A DNA stretch of 54,395 nt from Massilia sp. Root335 (lineage in GTDB: Bacteria; Pseudomonadota; Gammaproteobacteria; Burkholderiales; Burkholderiaceae_D): contig NZ_LMCY01000037.1 in assembly GCF_001425685.1 (NCBI RefSeq), forward strand, positions 197,458 through 251,852. The letters run 5' to 3'. A model generated the notes under the pieces. That model was given only the letters and a program-made list of their open reading frames with translations. It did not search any database and was not told where the DNA came from. This document shows positions 16,822-24,669 of the stretch, piece by piece (within the stretch, counting starts at the first letter, position 1; each line of letters begins with the position of its first letter). Position numbers and translations under genes: made by a program.

Positions 16822-18381
16822 ATGCTGAACGCCGCCGACCTGCCCGACGATATCGCTGCCTTGAAGGCCATGCTGCTGGCAAGTGAGGCACGTGCAGCAC
16901 AAAGCGAAGCGCGCGCAGTGCATCTGGCTGCCGAGCTGTCGACCCGCACCGCCGAAATCGAACACCTGAAGCTGGTACTGGCCAAGCTGAAACGCATGCA
17001 GTTCGGCCGCAGCTCCGAGAAGCTGGACCAACAGATCGAGCAACTGGAACTCCAGCTGGAAGACCTCGAAGCGGAAGAGGCGGTCGCCGAAGCCCAGGCA
17101 CCGGTGGACGTGGCGCCTCGCAAAAAGGCTGAACGAAAGCTGCTGCCGCCGCATCTGCCGCGTGAAGAACGGGTGCAGACGCCAGCGGGCGATGCCTGTC
17201 CGGACTGCGGCGGCAACCTGAAATACCTCGGCGAAGATGTTTCGGAACAGCTGGAGTATGTGCCGGCCAGCTTCCGCGTGATCCGTCATGTGCGTCCAAA
17301 ACTGGCTTGTGCCTGCTGCGACACGATCGTGCAGGCCCCGGCGGCCAGCCGTCCCATTGAACGCGGCATCGCTGGCCCCGGGCTGCTGGCCCATGTGCTG
17401 GTGGCGAAGTATGCCGACCACCTGCCGCTGTACCGCCAGAGCGTGATCTACGCCCGCGAAGGTGTGGAGCTCGAGCGCAGCCTGCTGGCAAGCTGGGTCG
17501 GTGCCGCCGGCATGCTGCTGCGACCGCTGGTCGATGCGCTGCGCCGTCATGTCTTTGCCGGTACCAAGCTGCACGCCGACGATACCCCGCTGCCAGTACT
17601 GGCACCAGGTAACGGCAAGACGCGCACGGCACGCCTGTGGACTTACGTGCGCGACGACCGCGCCAGCGGTGACGCAACGCCACCAGCAGTGTGGTTTGCC
17701 TACTCGCCCGACCGCAAAGGCGAACATCCGCAGGCGCACCTCGCCGGCTTCAAGGGCGTGCTGCAGGCCGATGCCTACGCCGGCTTCAACGCGGTCTATG
17801 AAACAGGCCACGTGCTCGAAGCAGCCTGCTGGGCACACGCGCGGCGCAAATTTTATGACCTGCATGTCGCTCGCCCGACCCCGCTCACGACCGAGGCGCT
17901 GCGCCGGATCGGTGAGCTGTATGGCACCGAAGAATCCATCCGCGGCAAGCCGCCCGATGACCGCCGGGCAGCCCGTCAGCTGCAGGCGAAACCGCTGCTC
18001 GGTGACTTGGAACGCTGGCTGCATGCCACACTGGCCACGCTGTCGCGTAAATCCGATACGGCAGCGGCGATCTTGTACGCCCTCAAGCTGTGGCCGGCGC
18101 TGACACGCTATGCCGACGACGGCCGCATCGAGATCGACAACTCGGCCGCCGAGCGCTCGCTGCGCGGCATCGCCCTGGGCCGGCGAAACTACCTGTTTGC
18201 CGGCGCCGACAGCGGTGGCGAACGCGCTGCCGCCATCTATGGGCTGATCGGAACGGCCAGGCTGAACGGAATCGATCCCGAAACCTGGTTGCGTCATGTG
18301 CTGACGCATATCGCCGATCATCCTGTGAATCGCGTCGACGACTTCCTGCCCTGGAACTGCGCCGCCATGCTGGCCGGCTGA
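16822..18381 (+). CDS. tnpC: IS66-family DDE transposase TnpC
   Basis: The 519-residue protein is the transposase itself. It has an N-terminal coiled coil and basic region (residues 10-115), then a zinc-binding part with CPDCGG and CACC, then the catalytic domain with LHADDTPLPV, VLQADAYAGFN and the acidic IEIDNSAAERSLRGIALGRR. It ends with the short IS66 C-terminal domain (TWLRHVLTHIADHPVNRVDD). The length is normal and no frameshift is seen. It cuts and joins the element ends near 16005 and 18460. Confidence 0.95.
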   Translation: MLNAADLPDDIAALKAMLLASEARAAQSEARAVHLAAELSTRTAEIEHLKLVLAKLKRMQFGRSSEKLDQQIEQLELQLEDLEAEEAVAEAQAPVDVAPRKKAERKLLPPHLPREERVQTPAGDACPDCGGNLKYLGEDVSEQLEYVPASFRVIRHVRPKLACACCDTIVQAPAASRPIERGIAGPGLLAHVLVAKYADHLPLYRQSVIYAREGVELERSLLASWVGAAGMLLRPLVDALRRHVFAGTKLHADDTPLPVLAPGNGKTRTARLWTYVRDDRASGDATPPAVWFAYSPDRKGEHPQAHLAGFKGVLQADAYAGFNAVYETGHVLEAACWAHARRKFYDLHVARPTPLTTEALRRIGELYGTEESIRGKPPDDRRAARQLQAKPLLGDLERWLHATLATLSRKSDTAAAILYALKLWPALTRYADDGRIEIDNSAAERSLRGIALGRRNYLFAGADSGGERAAAIYGLIGTARLNGIDPETWLRHVLTHIADHPVNRVDDFLPWNCAAMLAG

Positions 18382-18460
18382 ATTCCGCTTCCCAGCGGTG
18401 TGGCAAGCATCATCTCGCTTCTTGCTGATCGGATCAAGACGGCACTGGGGCGACGCTTAC

Positions 18461-18468
18461 TTCGCTGT
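18461..18468. repeat. Right 8-bp target duplication of IS66
   Basis: TTCGCTGT follows the right IS66 end (GCTTAC, 18455-18460) and equals the left copy at 15997-16004. Confidence 0.95.
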
Positions 18469-18704
18469 GGGCAGCGGTCGAGTCAATCGCAGGGATGATC
18501 GGCTGCACGCCGCAAACGCTGCATGAATGGGTCAAGCGCGACCAAATTGACCAAGGGGAGCGCGCAGGAGCGACAACGGACGAGCGTGAGCGACTCAAAG
18601 CCCTGGAGCGCGAAAACAAGGAGCTACGGCGGGCGAACGAAATTCTGAAGCTGGCGAGCGCGTTTTTCGCCCAGGCGGAGCTCGACCGCCGTTTGAAGTC
18701 CTGA
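18469..18704 (+). pseudogene. IS3 orfA, 3' fragment
   Basis: This is the rest of the OrfA interrupted at 16004. It carries ESIAGMIGCTPQTLHEWVKR (helix-turn-helix) and the leucine-zipper-like RLKALERENKELRRANEILK, ending in AELDRRLKS. It has no start of its own in the original design. A run GCGTTTTTCGCC near 18661 may be the programmed -1 frameshift site that joins OrfA to OrfB. Confidence 0.85.
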
Positions 18705-19612
18705 AGGCCTTTATCGATCAGCATCGCGACACCTTCGGGGTCGAGCCGATCTGCAAGATCTTGCGGATTGCCCCGTCGGGTTATCGGCGCCATGCAGCAC
18801 AGCTTCGTGATTTGTCGAAGCGCTGCGCGCGGGCAAAGCGCGATGAGATTCTGCTGCCGGAAATCCGCCGGGTCTGGCAGGCCAACCTGCAGGTCTACGG
18901 CGCGGACAAGGTCTGGAAGCAAATGAATCGAGAACGCATCGCAATCGCTCGCTGCACAGTGGAACGTTTAATGAGGCGGCTGGGTTTGCAAGGAGCCGTG
19001 CGCGGCAAGAGAGTCCGAACAACGATTCCCGATGCTGCCGCCACGCGTCCGCTGGATCGTGTGAATCGGCAATTCTCAGCTGACCGCCCAAATCAGCTGT
19101 GGGTGTCGGACTTCACATACGTTTCGACGTGGCAGGGCTGGCTGTACGTAGCCTTCGTAGTGGACGTTTTCGCCCGACGCATTGTCGGCTGGCGGGTCAG
19201 TTCGTCGATGACGACTGACTTCGTTCTGGATGCGCTTGAACAGGCGCTGTATGCTCGCCAGCCCGGTGGCGATGGAACTTTGATCCATCACTCCGATAGA
19301 GGCTCGCAATACGTCAGCATTCGCTACAGCGAACGATTGGCCGAAGCGGGTGTCGAGCCGTCGGTCGGCAGCCGTGGCGACAGCTACGACAACGCGCTGG
19401 CTGAAACGATCAACGGCTTGTACAAGACGGAATTGATTCATCGCCGGACCTGGAAAACTCGGGAGTCTGTCGAACTGGCAACCCTGGAATGGGTGGCCTG
19501 GTTCAACCACCACCGGCTGATGGAACCACTTGGCTATATCCCGCCCGCTGAAGCTGAGGCAAACTACTATCGGCAACTTGATATCGCTGCCACTGAAACC
19601 GCTTTAACTTAA
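18665..19612 (+). CDS. IS3 orfB, integrase-type transposase
   Basis: This frame carries the catalytic half of the IS3 transposase, normally made as an OrfAB fusion by -1 frameshifting near 18661. It reads FIDQHRDTFGVEPICKILR, then the HTH_21 region VYGADKVWKQMNRE, then the rve core with WVSDFTYV, IHHSDRGSQY and DNALAETINGLYKTELI (the D, D and E catalytic residues), ending NHHRLMEPLGYIPPAEAE. It appears whole. The first reliable residues begin near 18701, and there is no good independent start codon, so with orfA cut in two it is unlikely to be expressed. Confidence 0.85.
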   Translation, partial: FRPGGARPPFEVLKAFIDQHRDTFGVEPICKILRIAPSGYRRHAAQLRDLSKRCARAKRDEILLPEIRRVWQANLQVYGADKVWKQMNRERIAIARCTVERLMRRLGLQGAVRGKRVRTTIPDAAATRPLDRVNRQFSADRPNQLWVSDFTYVSTWQGWLYVAFVVDVFARRIVGWRVSSSMTTDFVLDALEQALYARQPGGDGTLIHHSDRGSQYVSIRYSERLAEAGVEPSVGSRGDSYDNALAETINGLYKTELIHRRTWKTRESVELATLEWVAWFNHHRLMEPLGYIPPAEAEANYYRQLDIAATETALT

Positions 19613-19802
19613 ACCAACCAGCCTCCACGATTCCCGGGGCGGTTCAGTCGTGGTCGCTCAGCCAGGCCGGATACGCGCTGCACGCCACGGTCCGCGCATC
19701 AGTATGGCAAACGTGTTTTTTGTGCCGGACCGATGCTATGCCCAAAGCCGACGACGTGTCATTGAAATCTATTGCCATAGTTTTCGGGGCAGGAAAAGTC
19801 AT

Positions 19803-19931
19803 CGAGACCTAAACCTCGGTTGGAAACAACAGGTCAATTTACAGGACCTAAACGTGTAGTGGAGACGTCAAAAGGCCTTAAATTCGTTTCGCGCTGACCG
19901 TTAGGTCTCGAATGGATATAGATTTAGGTCC
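19803..19931. repeat. Four interlocked copies of a GACCTAA motif near dif
   Basis: CGAGACCTAA at 19803-19812 is exactly inverted at 19901-19910 (TTAGGTCTCG). GGACCTAAA at 19844-19852 is exactly inverted at 19923-19931 (TTTAGGTCC). The pairs interlock, so the core GACCTAA occurs twice forward and then twice reversed, within 180 bases of dif. The spacing suggests a protein-binding array or the arms of a recombination site. No family is recognised. Confidence 0.6.
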
Positions 19932-19980
19932 GAGCGCTTACGTACTGCCATTTTTCGTGATGCGTTACGACGGCGGCGTG

Positions 19981-20008
19981 ATTTCGCATAATCTATATTA
20001 TGTTAAAT
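19981..20008 (+). other. dif site for XerCD recombination (replication terminus)
   Basis: The 28 bases split into ATTTCGCATAA (XerC arm), TCTATA (centre) and TTATGTTAAAT (XerD arm). The XerD arm is identical to that of E. coli dif, the XerC arm shares its inner CGCATAA, and the beta/gammaproteobacterial consensus has TGTATA at the centre. The site lies in a longer imperfect palindrome (GTGATTT at 19978 to AAATCAC ending at 20011). XerC and XerD resolve chromosome dimers here with FtsK. A copy captured by an integrated element is the alternative, but no second dif was seen in the window. Confidence 0.88.
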
Positions 20009-20115
20009 CACATACCGACGCGTGGTCCCCGCTATAGGCAAGATTGGCAGGGTCCGTCGTCGCAGCGACATATCTCATCAGTGGAAGCAAACCTGCCATT
20101 TCACCGTAGAGTCCG

Positions 20116-20715
20116 GTGCAACTTTGCCGACGCCCCCGCCAGCGCTGCCCTTTTCGGCGCGACGCACCGCCCGCCGCTGACCCACTTGGCATTCTGTGGC
20201 TTGAAGTGGCCGACGACGCGTACAACGGCTTCTCGGGCACGTTCGTGCAAGACTCGGATTCGGGCGGCATCATCTGGTTCAACCTGTCCACGTTGTCGAA
20301 CCGATTTATTCCGGGCTACGACTCGACGATCGCTCATGCATTTGAGTATGCGCCAGGTCATCCGACTGGCTTTATTGCCACGTCCAGCATCAATGGCTAC
20401 TTCGATTCCATGATCGGTCCGGGCTTCGTGCCAGGTCCCACGCCCGGTACATTCTCGGTGGCCCCCAGTTCGTTCGCGTTATATGCGGAGACGTCGCTGA
20501 GTCCGCCCGTGACACACCAGATCCTGTCCGGTACCGTGACGGTGGGAACGATCGCGCCAAACCTGTTGTCCTACCTGGAAGATCCGAATTCCGGTCTGAC
20601 TGTTTTTCTCCCCGCTAATTCTCCGGCGTCGGTGCCGGAACCGGGCAGTCTGGCGCTCATAGGCGTCGGCTTGGGCCTGAGTGGCCGTCTGCGCAAGCGC
20701 GCCAAGCCGGCGTGA
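20116..20715 (+). pseudogene. PEP-CTERM exported protein lacking its 5' end
   Basis: The last 180 residues look genuine: a beta-rich secreted-type domain (EVADDAYNGFSGTFVQD, IIWFNLSTLS) and a full C-terminal sorting tail with VPEPGSLALIGVGL, then a short basic end (RLRKRAKPA). Exosortase recognises the PEP motif and membrane segment. No signal peptide or credible start exists: the first 20-odd codons are arginine- and proline-rich shadow sequence, and the gene simply fades out about 110-170 bases after dif. It is therefore a 5'-truncated remnant that should not be exported. Confidence 0.65.
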
Positions 20716-21223
20716 TGGAAGGGGGACGCGATAAGGCGCCCCACAGGGGCGCTGCAAAGCCAGTGCATATAACTCGACATTACAGAAAATAATGTCGAGT
20801 TATATGACATCACCCGGCAGAGCACGAGTTGCATGTCTTTATCCTCTTGCGATTGCGCTGATGCGGGCGCGCCACCAGGCTTCCGGAGCGGCGGCGCCGA
20901 CGCCGACGCCCCGCTCGACGATACCCGCGCCTGGCCGGACACGGCTACAATGGGAAGTCGGTGTCGACGATCCTCCGGGAGAAAGGCGGCAACGCCCGCC
21001 TCGCGAACCGAAGCCGGGTGGCGTTCGTCAAACCGTTGGGCCACCTGAGCTGGCCAACCGGAACCCCGGTCCGCCTCGCTGCGGTTGATGCAGTTTCCGG
21101 CCCGCTCCGCTTTGCCGTGTCGTGACACCGGAAACGTCCAGGCGACGCGCTCGTTATCCCGGTCGTCCGACTGACGGACCGGGCGATCTCGCCATCGTCG
21201 ATCATTCCAAACGGGGAGTCAAT
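20716..21223. other. Gene-free region between PEP-CTERM remnant and copC
   Basis: About 500 bases without a supported coding region. It contains the 17-bp inverted repeat at 20766-20806 and the copC ribosome binding site (GGGGAG, about 21212). Nothing else was recognised. Confidence 0.5.
20766..20806. repeat. Perfect 17-bp inverted repeat with 7-base loop
   Basis: CATATAACTCGACATTA (20766-20782) is exactly inverted at 20790-20806 around CAGAAAA. No T run follows on either strand, so it is not a standard terminator. Its A/T content differs from the surroundings. It could be an operator, a recombination site or the remnant of a small mobile element. Confidence 0.75.
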
Positions 21224-21589
21224 ATGTGCATCAAACGCTTTCTGGCGGTAACCGCCCTCGCCCTCGCCAGTACCGTGACCTCCTCCGCCTTCGCGCACGC
21301 GAAGCTGCAGTCATCCGATCCCAAGGCCGGCAGTACGCTTGGCGGCGCACCGAAGCAGGTTCGCCTCAAATTCAACGAGGCGGTCGAGCCGGCCTTCAGC
21401 AAAATCATGTTGCTGGGCACCGGCGATAAGGAGATTCCAATCAGCGGCGCCACCGTCGACAAAGTGGACCCGACCGTCATGACGGCCCCGCTGCCGCCGC
21501 TCCCCGCCGGAGAATATCGCGTGCGGTGGTCGACGATGACCCATGACGGCCACAAGACGAAAGGTGACGTTCCGTTCACGATCAAGTGA
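21224..21589 (+). CDS. copC: CopC-type periplasmic copper-binding protein
   Basis: The 121-residue precursor has a signal peptide that ends in AFA, so the mature chain starts with His (HAKLQSSDPKAGST). This N-terminal histidine with the histidine and aspartate of MTHDGHKTKG forms the Cu(II) site of CopC proteins. The Met-rich Cu(I) site of the plasmid-borne type is missing. RLKFNEAVEPAFSKIML is the usual beta-sandwich core. ATG 21224 follows GGGGAG. The stop overlaps copD by one base (TGATG), as expected for a pair that delivers or stores copper together. Confidence 0.93.
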   Translation: MCIKRFLAVTALALASTVTSSAFAHAKLQSSDPKAGSTLGGAPKQVRLKFNEAVEPAFSKIMLLGTGDKEIPISGATVDKVDPTVMTAPLPPLPAGEYRVRWSTMTHDGHKTKGDVPFTIK

Positions 21590-22527
21590 TGGGGCTCGAC
21601 CTGCAGACCGTCCAGCGGCTCGTCACTGCATTGCTGAACCTGTCGGTGGCCGTGCTCATGGGGGCAAGCGTGGCCCGCTCATGGCTCGACCGCGACGCTT
21701 CCGACTGGGCTGCGGCGCGACGCCAGCCGGTCCGCAATGCCGCCATCGGCGCTGCCGTGGTCGCGCTTGCCGCCAGCGCCGCATGGCTGTGGCTCGAGTC
21801 GGCGGCAATGGCCGAGGTTCCGGTTACTCAGGCAGGAAGCGCCGTCTGGACGATGCTGAGCGCCACGCATCTCGGGCTTGCGTGCTGCGTTGGCATGGCC
21901 GGGCTGGCCGTTGCCATGGCCGGCGCCCTCCTCCGGGACGGCAGAAGCCGGCTTGCTGTGCTGCTGACCCCGGCGGCGCTCGCGGTGTTCTGGTACACGC
22001 GGAGCATGGTCAGCCACGCGGCAAGCGACGGCGACTTCAGCGTGCGGCTGCTGGCTGATTGGGTTCACCTGGGCCTCATCAGCCTGTGGGTCGGTGAAGT
22101 CGCCGTCGCCGGCGCCATCATCTTGAGAGCGCCTGGGAACATGGCTTCAACCGACCGGCGCGCCAGGGCGGCTTATGTCGTGTCGCTGTCGAATTCCGCA
22201 ACCTTTGCATTGACCGGCATCTTCGCCACCGGGGTCTATGCGGTCTGGCGCAGCATCGGCGGATGGGCCGACCTGGTCGGCAACCCCTACGGCAACACCC
22301 TCGTGGCGAAAGTGCTGGTCGTCGGCCTGGCGGCCGCGCTGGGCGGGTTCAACCGCTTTTTCGTGATGGCGCCGTGGCTCGCACACGAGTCCGCGGGTCG
22401 TGCCGTGCCGGGCGTCTTGCCGGCGCGTTTCAAGCGTGTCCTCCGGATCGAGGCATTGCTGCTGCTGGCGGCCGTCGTGCTCGCGGCCTGGCTTGCATCG
22501 ACGTCGCCACCGGGCGAGGCGATGTAA
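21589..22527 (+). CDS. copD: CopD-type copper transport membrane protein
   Basis: The 312-residue protein is hydrophobic, with about eight membrane segments. The C-terminal half matches the CopD domain: WVHLGLISLWVGEVAVAGAI, then FALTGIFATGVYAVWRSIGG and LVGNPYGNTLVAKVLVVGLA. CopD is thought to move copper across the inner membrane with periplasmic CopC. I chose ATG 21589, which overlaps the copC stop; GTG 21586 is possible. No copA or regulator gene was recognised beside the pair, so it is likely a small stand-alone operon. Confidence 0.9.
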   Translation: MGLDLQTVQRLVTALLNLSVAVLMGASVARSWLDRDASDWAAARRQPVRNAAIGAAVVALAASAAWLWLESAAMAEVPVTQAGSAVWTMLSATHLGLACCVGMAGLAVAMAGALLRDGRSRLAVLLTPAALAVFWYTRSMVSHAASDGDFSVRLLADWVHLGLISLWVGEVAVAGAIILRAPGNMASTDRRARAAYVVSLSNSATFALTGIFATGVYAVWRSIGGWADLVGNPYGNTLVAKVLVVGLAAALGGFNRFFVMAPWLAHESAGRAVPGVLPARFKRVLRIEALLLLAAVVLAAWLASTSPPGEAM

Positions 22528-22810
22528 GGCGTACGGAAACCTGTCACTGGCAGGTCGTTTACGCCGCGCCCGCTGCGCCGGCGGCGCGGCCAGTCCCGCC
22601 AGAAGCAACCGCGCGGCGCCCGCCGATGCCCGCATACCGGTGCGCTGGCGCACTGATGGCTGTCAACGACGCTCAGTCCGTTTGTAACGATAGTGAGTGA
22701 CGCGGGAATTCAGGATCGACCGCTTCGCGTTGCTGCGCGACATGCCGGCAGTCGGGAAGACTGCTCAGATTCCAGCGCTTGCAAGCCACTCAATGGAAAG
22801 GAATAATGCC
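22528..22810. other. Intergenic region after copD
   Basis: About 280 bases with no supported gene. AAAGGAA near 22796-22802 serves the next start at 22811. No clear terminator was seen. Confidence 0.4.
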
Positions 22811-24298
22811 GTGAAACATTCTTCAATCGAAGTCGGTCCGCAGCTCGAGGCCGCGGCGCCGCAGGTCAGGGCTGTCGAGACCATGCTGCGGGACATGCAG
22901 AACACCCCCGCCCCCGCTGCCCGCGCGGTCGCGCAAGCGAAGTCGAAGCTGTTCTTGCCGACCATGCCTGCAGATCAATACGAAGAGCTCAAGGCAACAT
23001 TGCAGGCGCAGGGGCCGGCGGCCGAAAAGCCCTTCGACACCGAAACCGAAGCCGAGGCGTTGCCGCGCGCGCCGATCGGCCTGGTCGGCCCCAACGTGCC
23101 GGGCGCGACGGATGTCGATGGATTGATCCCGCCCGACACGCACGGCGCCATCGGGCTCGACCACTTCGTCGAGGTGACGAATTCGCACGTCGACATCTTT
23201 GTCCGGACCAACCCGAGCCAGCGCACCAGCATTTCGCTCGCGGCCTTCTTCGGCTATACCACCCGGGTCCTGTTCGACCCGCGCGCCGTCTACGACAGCG
23301 TCTGGAACCGCTGGATCATCACCGCCGACGCGTTCCAGGAATCGGACACCCGCCAGTTCCATTTCGTCGCGATCTCCACGACGTCGAACCCGCTCGGCTC
23401 GTATTTCATCTACGGGCTGAACGTCACGTTCAACGCCGGCGATTTCTGGGATTATCCGCAACTCGGCATGGACCAGGATTCGATCATCATCACGGCGAAC
23501 GTCTTCACGTCGTCCGGCGGGTTCCGGGGCGCCGACATGTTCGCGGTCGCCAAGGCGCGCCTGTACAACGGGCTGGGTTTCGCGGTGCCCGTCTTCACGG
23601 GCCTGCGCGCCACGCTCGCGCCGCCGATCGTACTGGACCAGAACGCCAGGACGTTCCTGATCGCCGCGTCGGGCGGCAGCGCGCTGAGCCTGTACGCGCT
23701 CACCAATTCGAGCAGGCCGAACGCCATCCAGCTGACCGGGCCGGTAAATATTTCCGTGCCGTCGTATTCCGCCCCGCCCCCTGCCCCGCAACCGGGCACC
23801 AGTGCCGTGCTCGACACGCTCGACGGCCGGTTCGTCAACGCCAGCACGCAGACGGGCGATTTCCTGTGGCAGGTCCACACCGTCAACCTCGTCGGCTACG
23901 CGGCGCCCAAGTTCTACCAGATCAACACGGCCACCAACGCGCTCGTGCAAAGCGCGTTCTTCTTCGGGACGTCGACGTCGTTCGACTTCAACGCCTCGAT
24001 CGCGGCCAACAGCGCCAACGACGTGTACGTGACGTGGACGCTGACCGACCCGCCCCGCGGCACCAACGCCCAGGTGCGGTTCTCCGGCTTCGACCACAAC
24101 AACGGCAGCACGTACAGCCTGAGCCCGGGCACGGCGGCCTTCACGAGTCCGACGTGGTTCGGCGGCGGCCGCTGGGGCGATTATTCGGCGGTGACGGTCG
24201 ATCCACGCAATACCAGGCGCGCCTGGCTGGTCAACGAGGACATCCTGTCGAACCATGACTGGGGCAGCCGTATCGTCGGCATCGGCTTTACGGCGTGA
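22811..24298 (+). CDS. Unknown protein, probable beta-propeller-like surface protein
   Basis: The 495-residue protein starts at GTG 22811, about eight bases after AAAGGAA; ATG 22793 is an in-frame alternative. The first 100 residues look flexible. The rest contains IPPDTHGAIGLDHFVEVTNS, DPRAVYDSVWNRWIITADAF, FVAISTTSNPLGSYFIYG and DYPQLGMDQDSIIITANVF, wording shared with a group of large secreted bacterial proteins built from beta blades. No signal peptide is visible at either start, which is odd for that group, so the true N-terminus or export route is uncertain. No catalytic motif was found. It stands alone, facing a convergent small gene. Confidence 0.75.
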   Translation: MKHSSIEVGPQLEAAAPQVRAVETMLRDMQNTPAPAARAVAQAKSKLFLPTMPADQYEELKATLQAQGPAAEKPFDTETEAEALPRAPIGLVGPNVPGATDVDGLIPPDTHGAIGLDHFVEVTNSHVDIFVRTNPSQRTSISLAAFFGYTTRVLFDPRAVYDSVWNRWIITADAFQESDTRQFHFVAISTTSNPLGSYFIYGLNVTFNAGDFWDYPQLGMDQDSIIITANVFTSSGGFRGADMFAVAKARLYNGLGFAVPVFTGLRATLAPPIVLDQNARTFLIAASGGSALSLYALTNSSRPNAIQLTGPVNISVPSYSAPPPAPQPGTSAVLDTLDGRFVNASTQTGDFLWQVHTVNLVGYAAPKFYQINTATNALVQSAFFFGTSTSFDFNASIAANSANDVYVTWTLTDPPRGTNAQVRFSGFDHNNGSTYSLSPGTAAFTSPTWFGGGRWGDYSAVTVDPRNTRRAWLVNEDILSNHDWGSRIVGIGFTA

Positions 24299-24319
24299 AC
24301 CGGCGCGGGTCCGGCATCG

Positions 24320-24640
24320 TCACCGGATACCGCTGTCGTACACGATCCGGACCGACGTGACATGGTCCTTGACCACGGTCACCGTCTGGTCCGGCGCGTG
24401 CGGGTAGATCGCTTCGGACTCGGGGTGCAGGACGTACGTGCCCGGTTCGAGGATGATCTCGAAGCGGCCGTTCGCGTCGCTGCGCACCTCGGCCACCGGG
24501 CGCCCGGCCGCATCCGCCACGCCGATGACGGCCCGGTAAGGACGCTGGTTGGCCGAGCCGGGCCGTTCGACCGGGCTGAGCGGCCGCAGGATCACGTCGC
24601 CGTCGATGCCGCTGGCCATGTCGTGCGCTTGCATCATCAT
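24320..24640 (-). CDS. Small carboxypeptidase-regulatory-like domain protein
   Basis: The protein is about 106 residues with no signal peptide. Its centre, VADAAGRPVAEVRSDANGRF followed by EIILEPGTYVLHPES, is a transthyretin-like fold of the CarboxypepD_reg type, usually a structural or binding module. It is read toward the preceding gene and may share transcription with nothing else; the tyrosine recombinase on the same strand ends 29 bases upstream of its start. Several ATGs open the frame (MMMQ), so the exact start is uncertain. Function unknown. Confidence 0.65.
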   Translation of the reverse strand: MMMQAHDMASGIDGDVILRPLSPVERPGSANQRPYRAVIGVADAAGRPVAEVRSDANGRFEIILEPGTYVLHPESEAIYPHAPDQTVTVVKDHVTSVRIVYDSGIR

Positions 24641-24669
24641 GCCTCAGTATAGGCACGATAGCGGCCGCA

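Larger units (their letters stand above)
16005..18460 (+). mobile_element. Complete IS66-family insertion sequence
   Basis: The element is 2456 bp. Its terminal inverted repeats start with the typical GTAAGCGTCG, then match at 21 of 27 positions: the left continues TGCCTGCACCGTCT and the right, read inward, CCCCAGTGCCGTCT. It carries tnpA, tnpB and tnpC in order, all intact, and is flanked by a perfect 8-bp duplication. All parts needed for transposition appear whole, so it could still be active. It interrupts orfA of an older IS3-family element. Confidence 0.95.
15864..19646 (+). mobile_element. IS3-family element, split by an IS66 insertion
   Basis: Inverted ends are TGAATCGCCCCGG then GATGGAGGCT on the left (15864 on) and, on the opposite strand, TGAACCGCCCCGG then CGTGGAGGCT on the right (ending 19646), matching at about three quarters of 29 positions. 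Inside are orfA and orfB of an IS3-family transposase. Removing 16005-18460 and one target repeat restores an uninterrupted orfA. No clear target duplication flanks the outer element: AAC on the left, GTC on the right. The element is therefore older than the IS66 insertion and is now disabled. Confidence 0.85.
19647..20115. other. Gene-free stretch around dif
   Basis: No gene is supported between the IS3 end and the PEP-CTERM remnant. The stretch holds the nested inverted repeats at 19803-19931 and the dif site at 19981-20008, and it is markedly A/T-richer than the rest of the window. Confidence 0.6.

Noticed and set aside
19803..19931. CRISPR or phage att site
   Set aside because: Only four short cores in inverted orientation with unequal spacing; no integrase is adjacent and no duplicated core flanks an element.
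13083..20008. Whole accessory segment as an IMEX-type element integrated at dif
   Set aside because: Such an element should be bordered by two dif copies. I saw only one, and nothing dif-like in 13083-13389.
20571..21128. 185-codon minus-strand frame
   Set aside because: No family resemblance, Arg/Ser-rich composition, and it runs through the 17-bp inverted repeat and the PEP-CTERM end.
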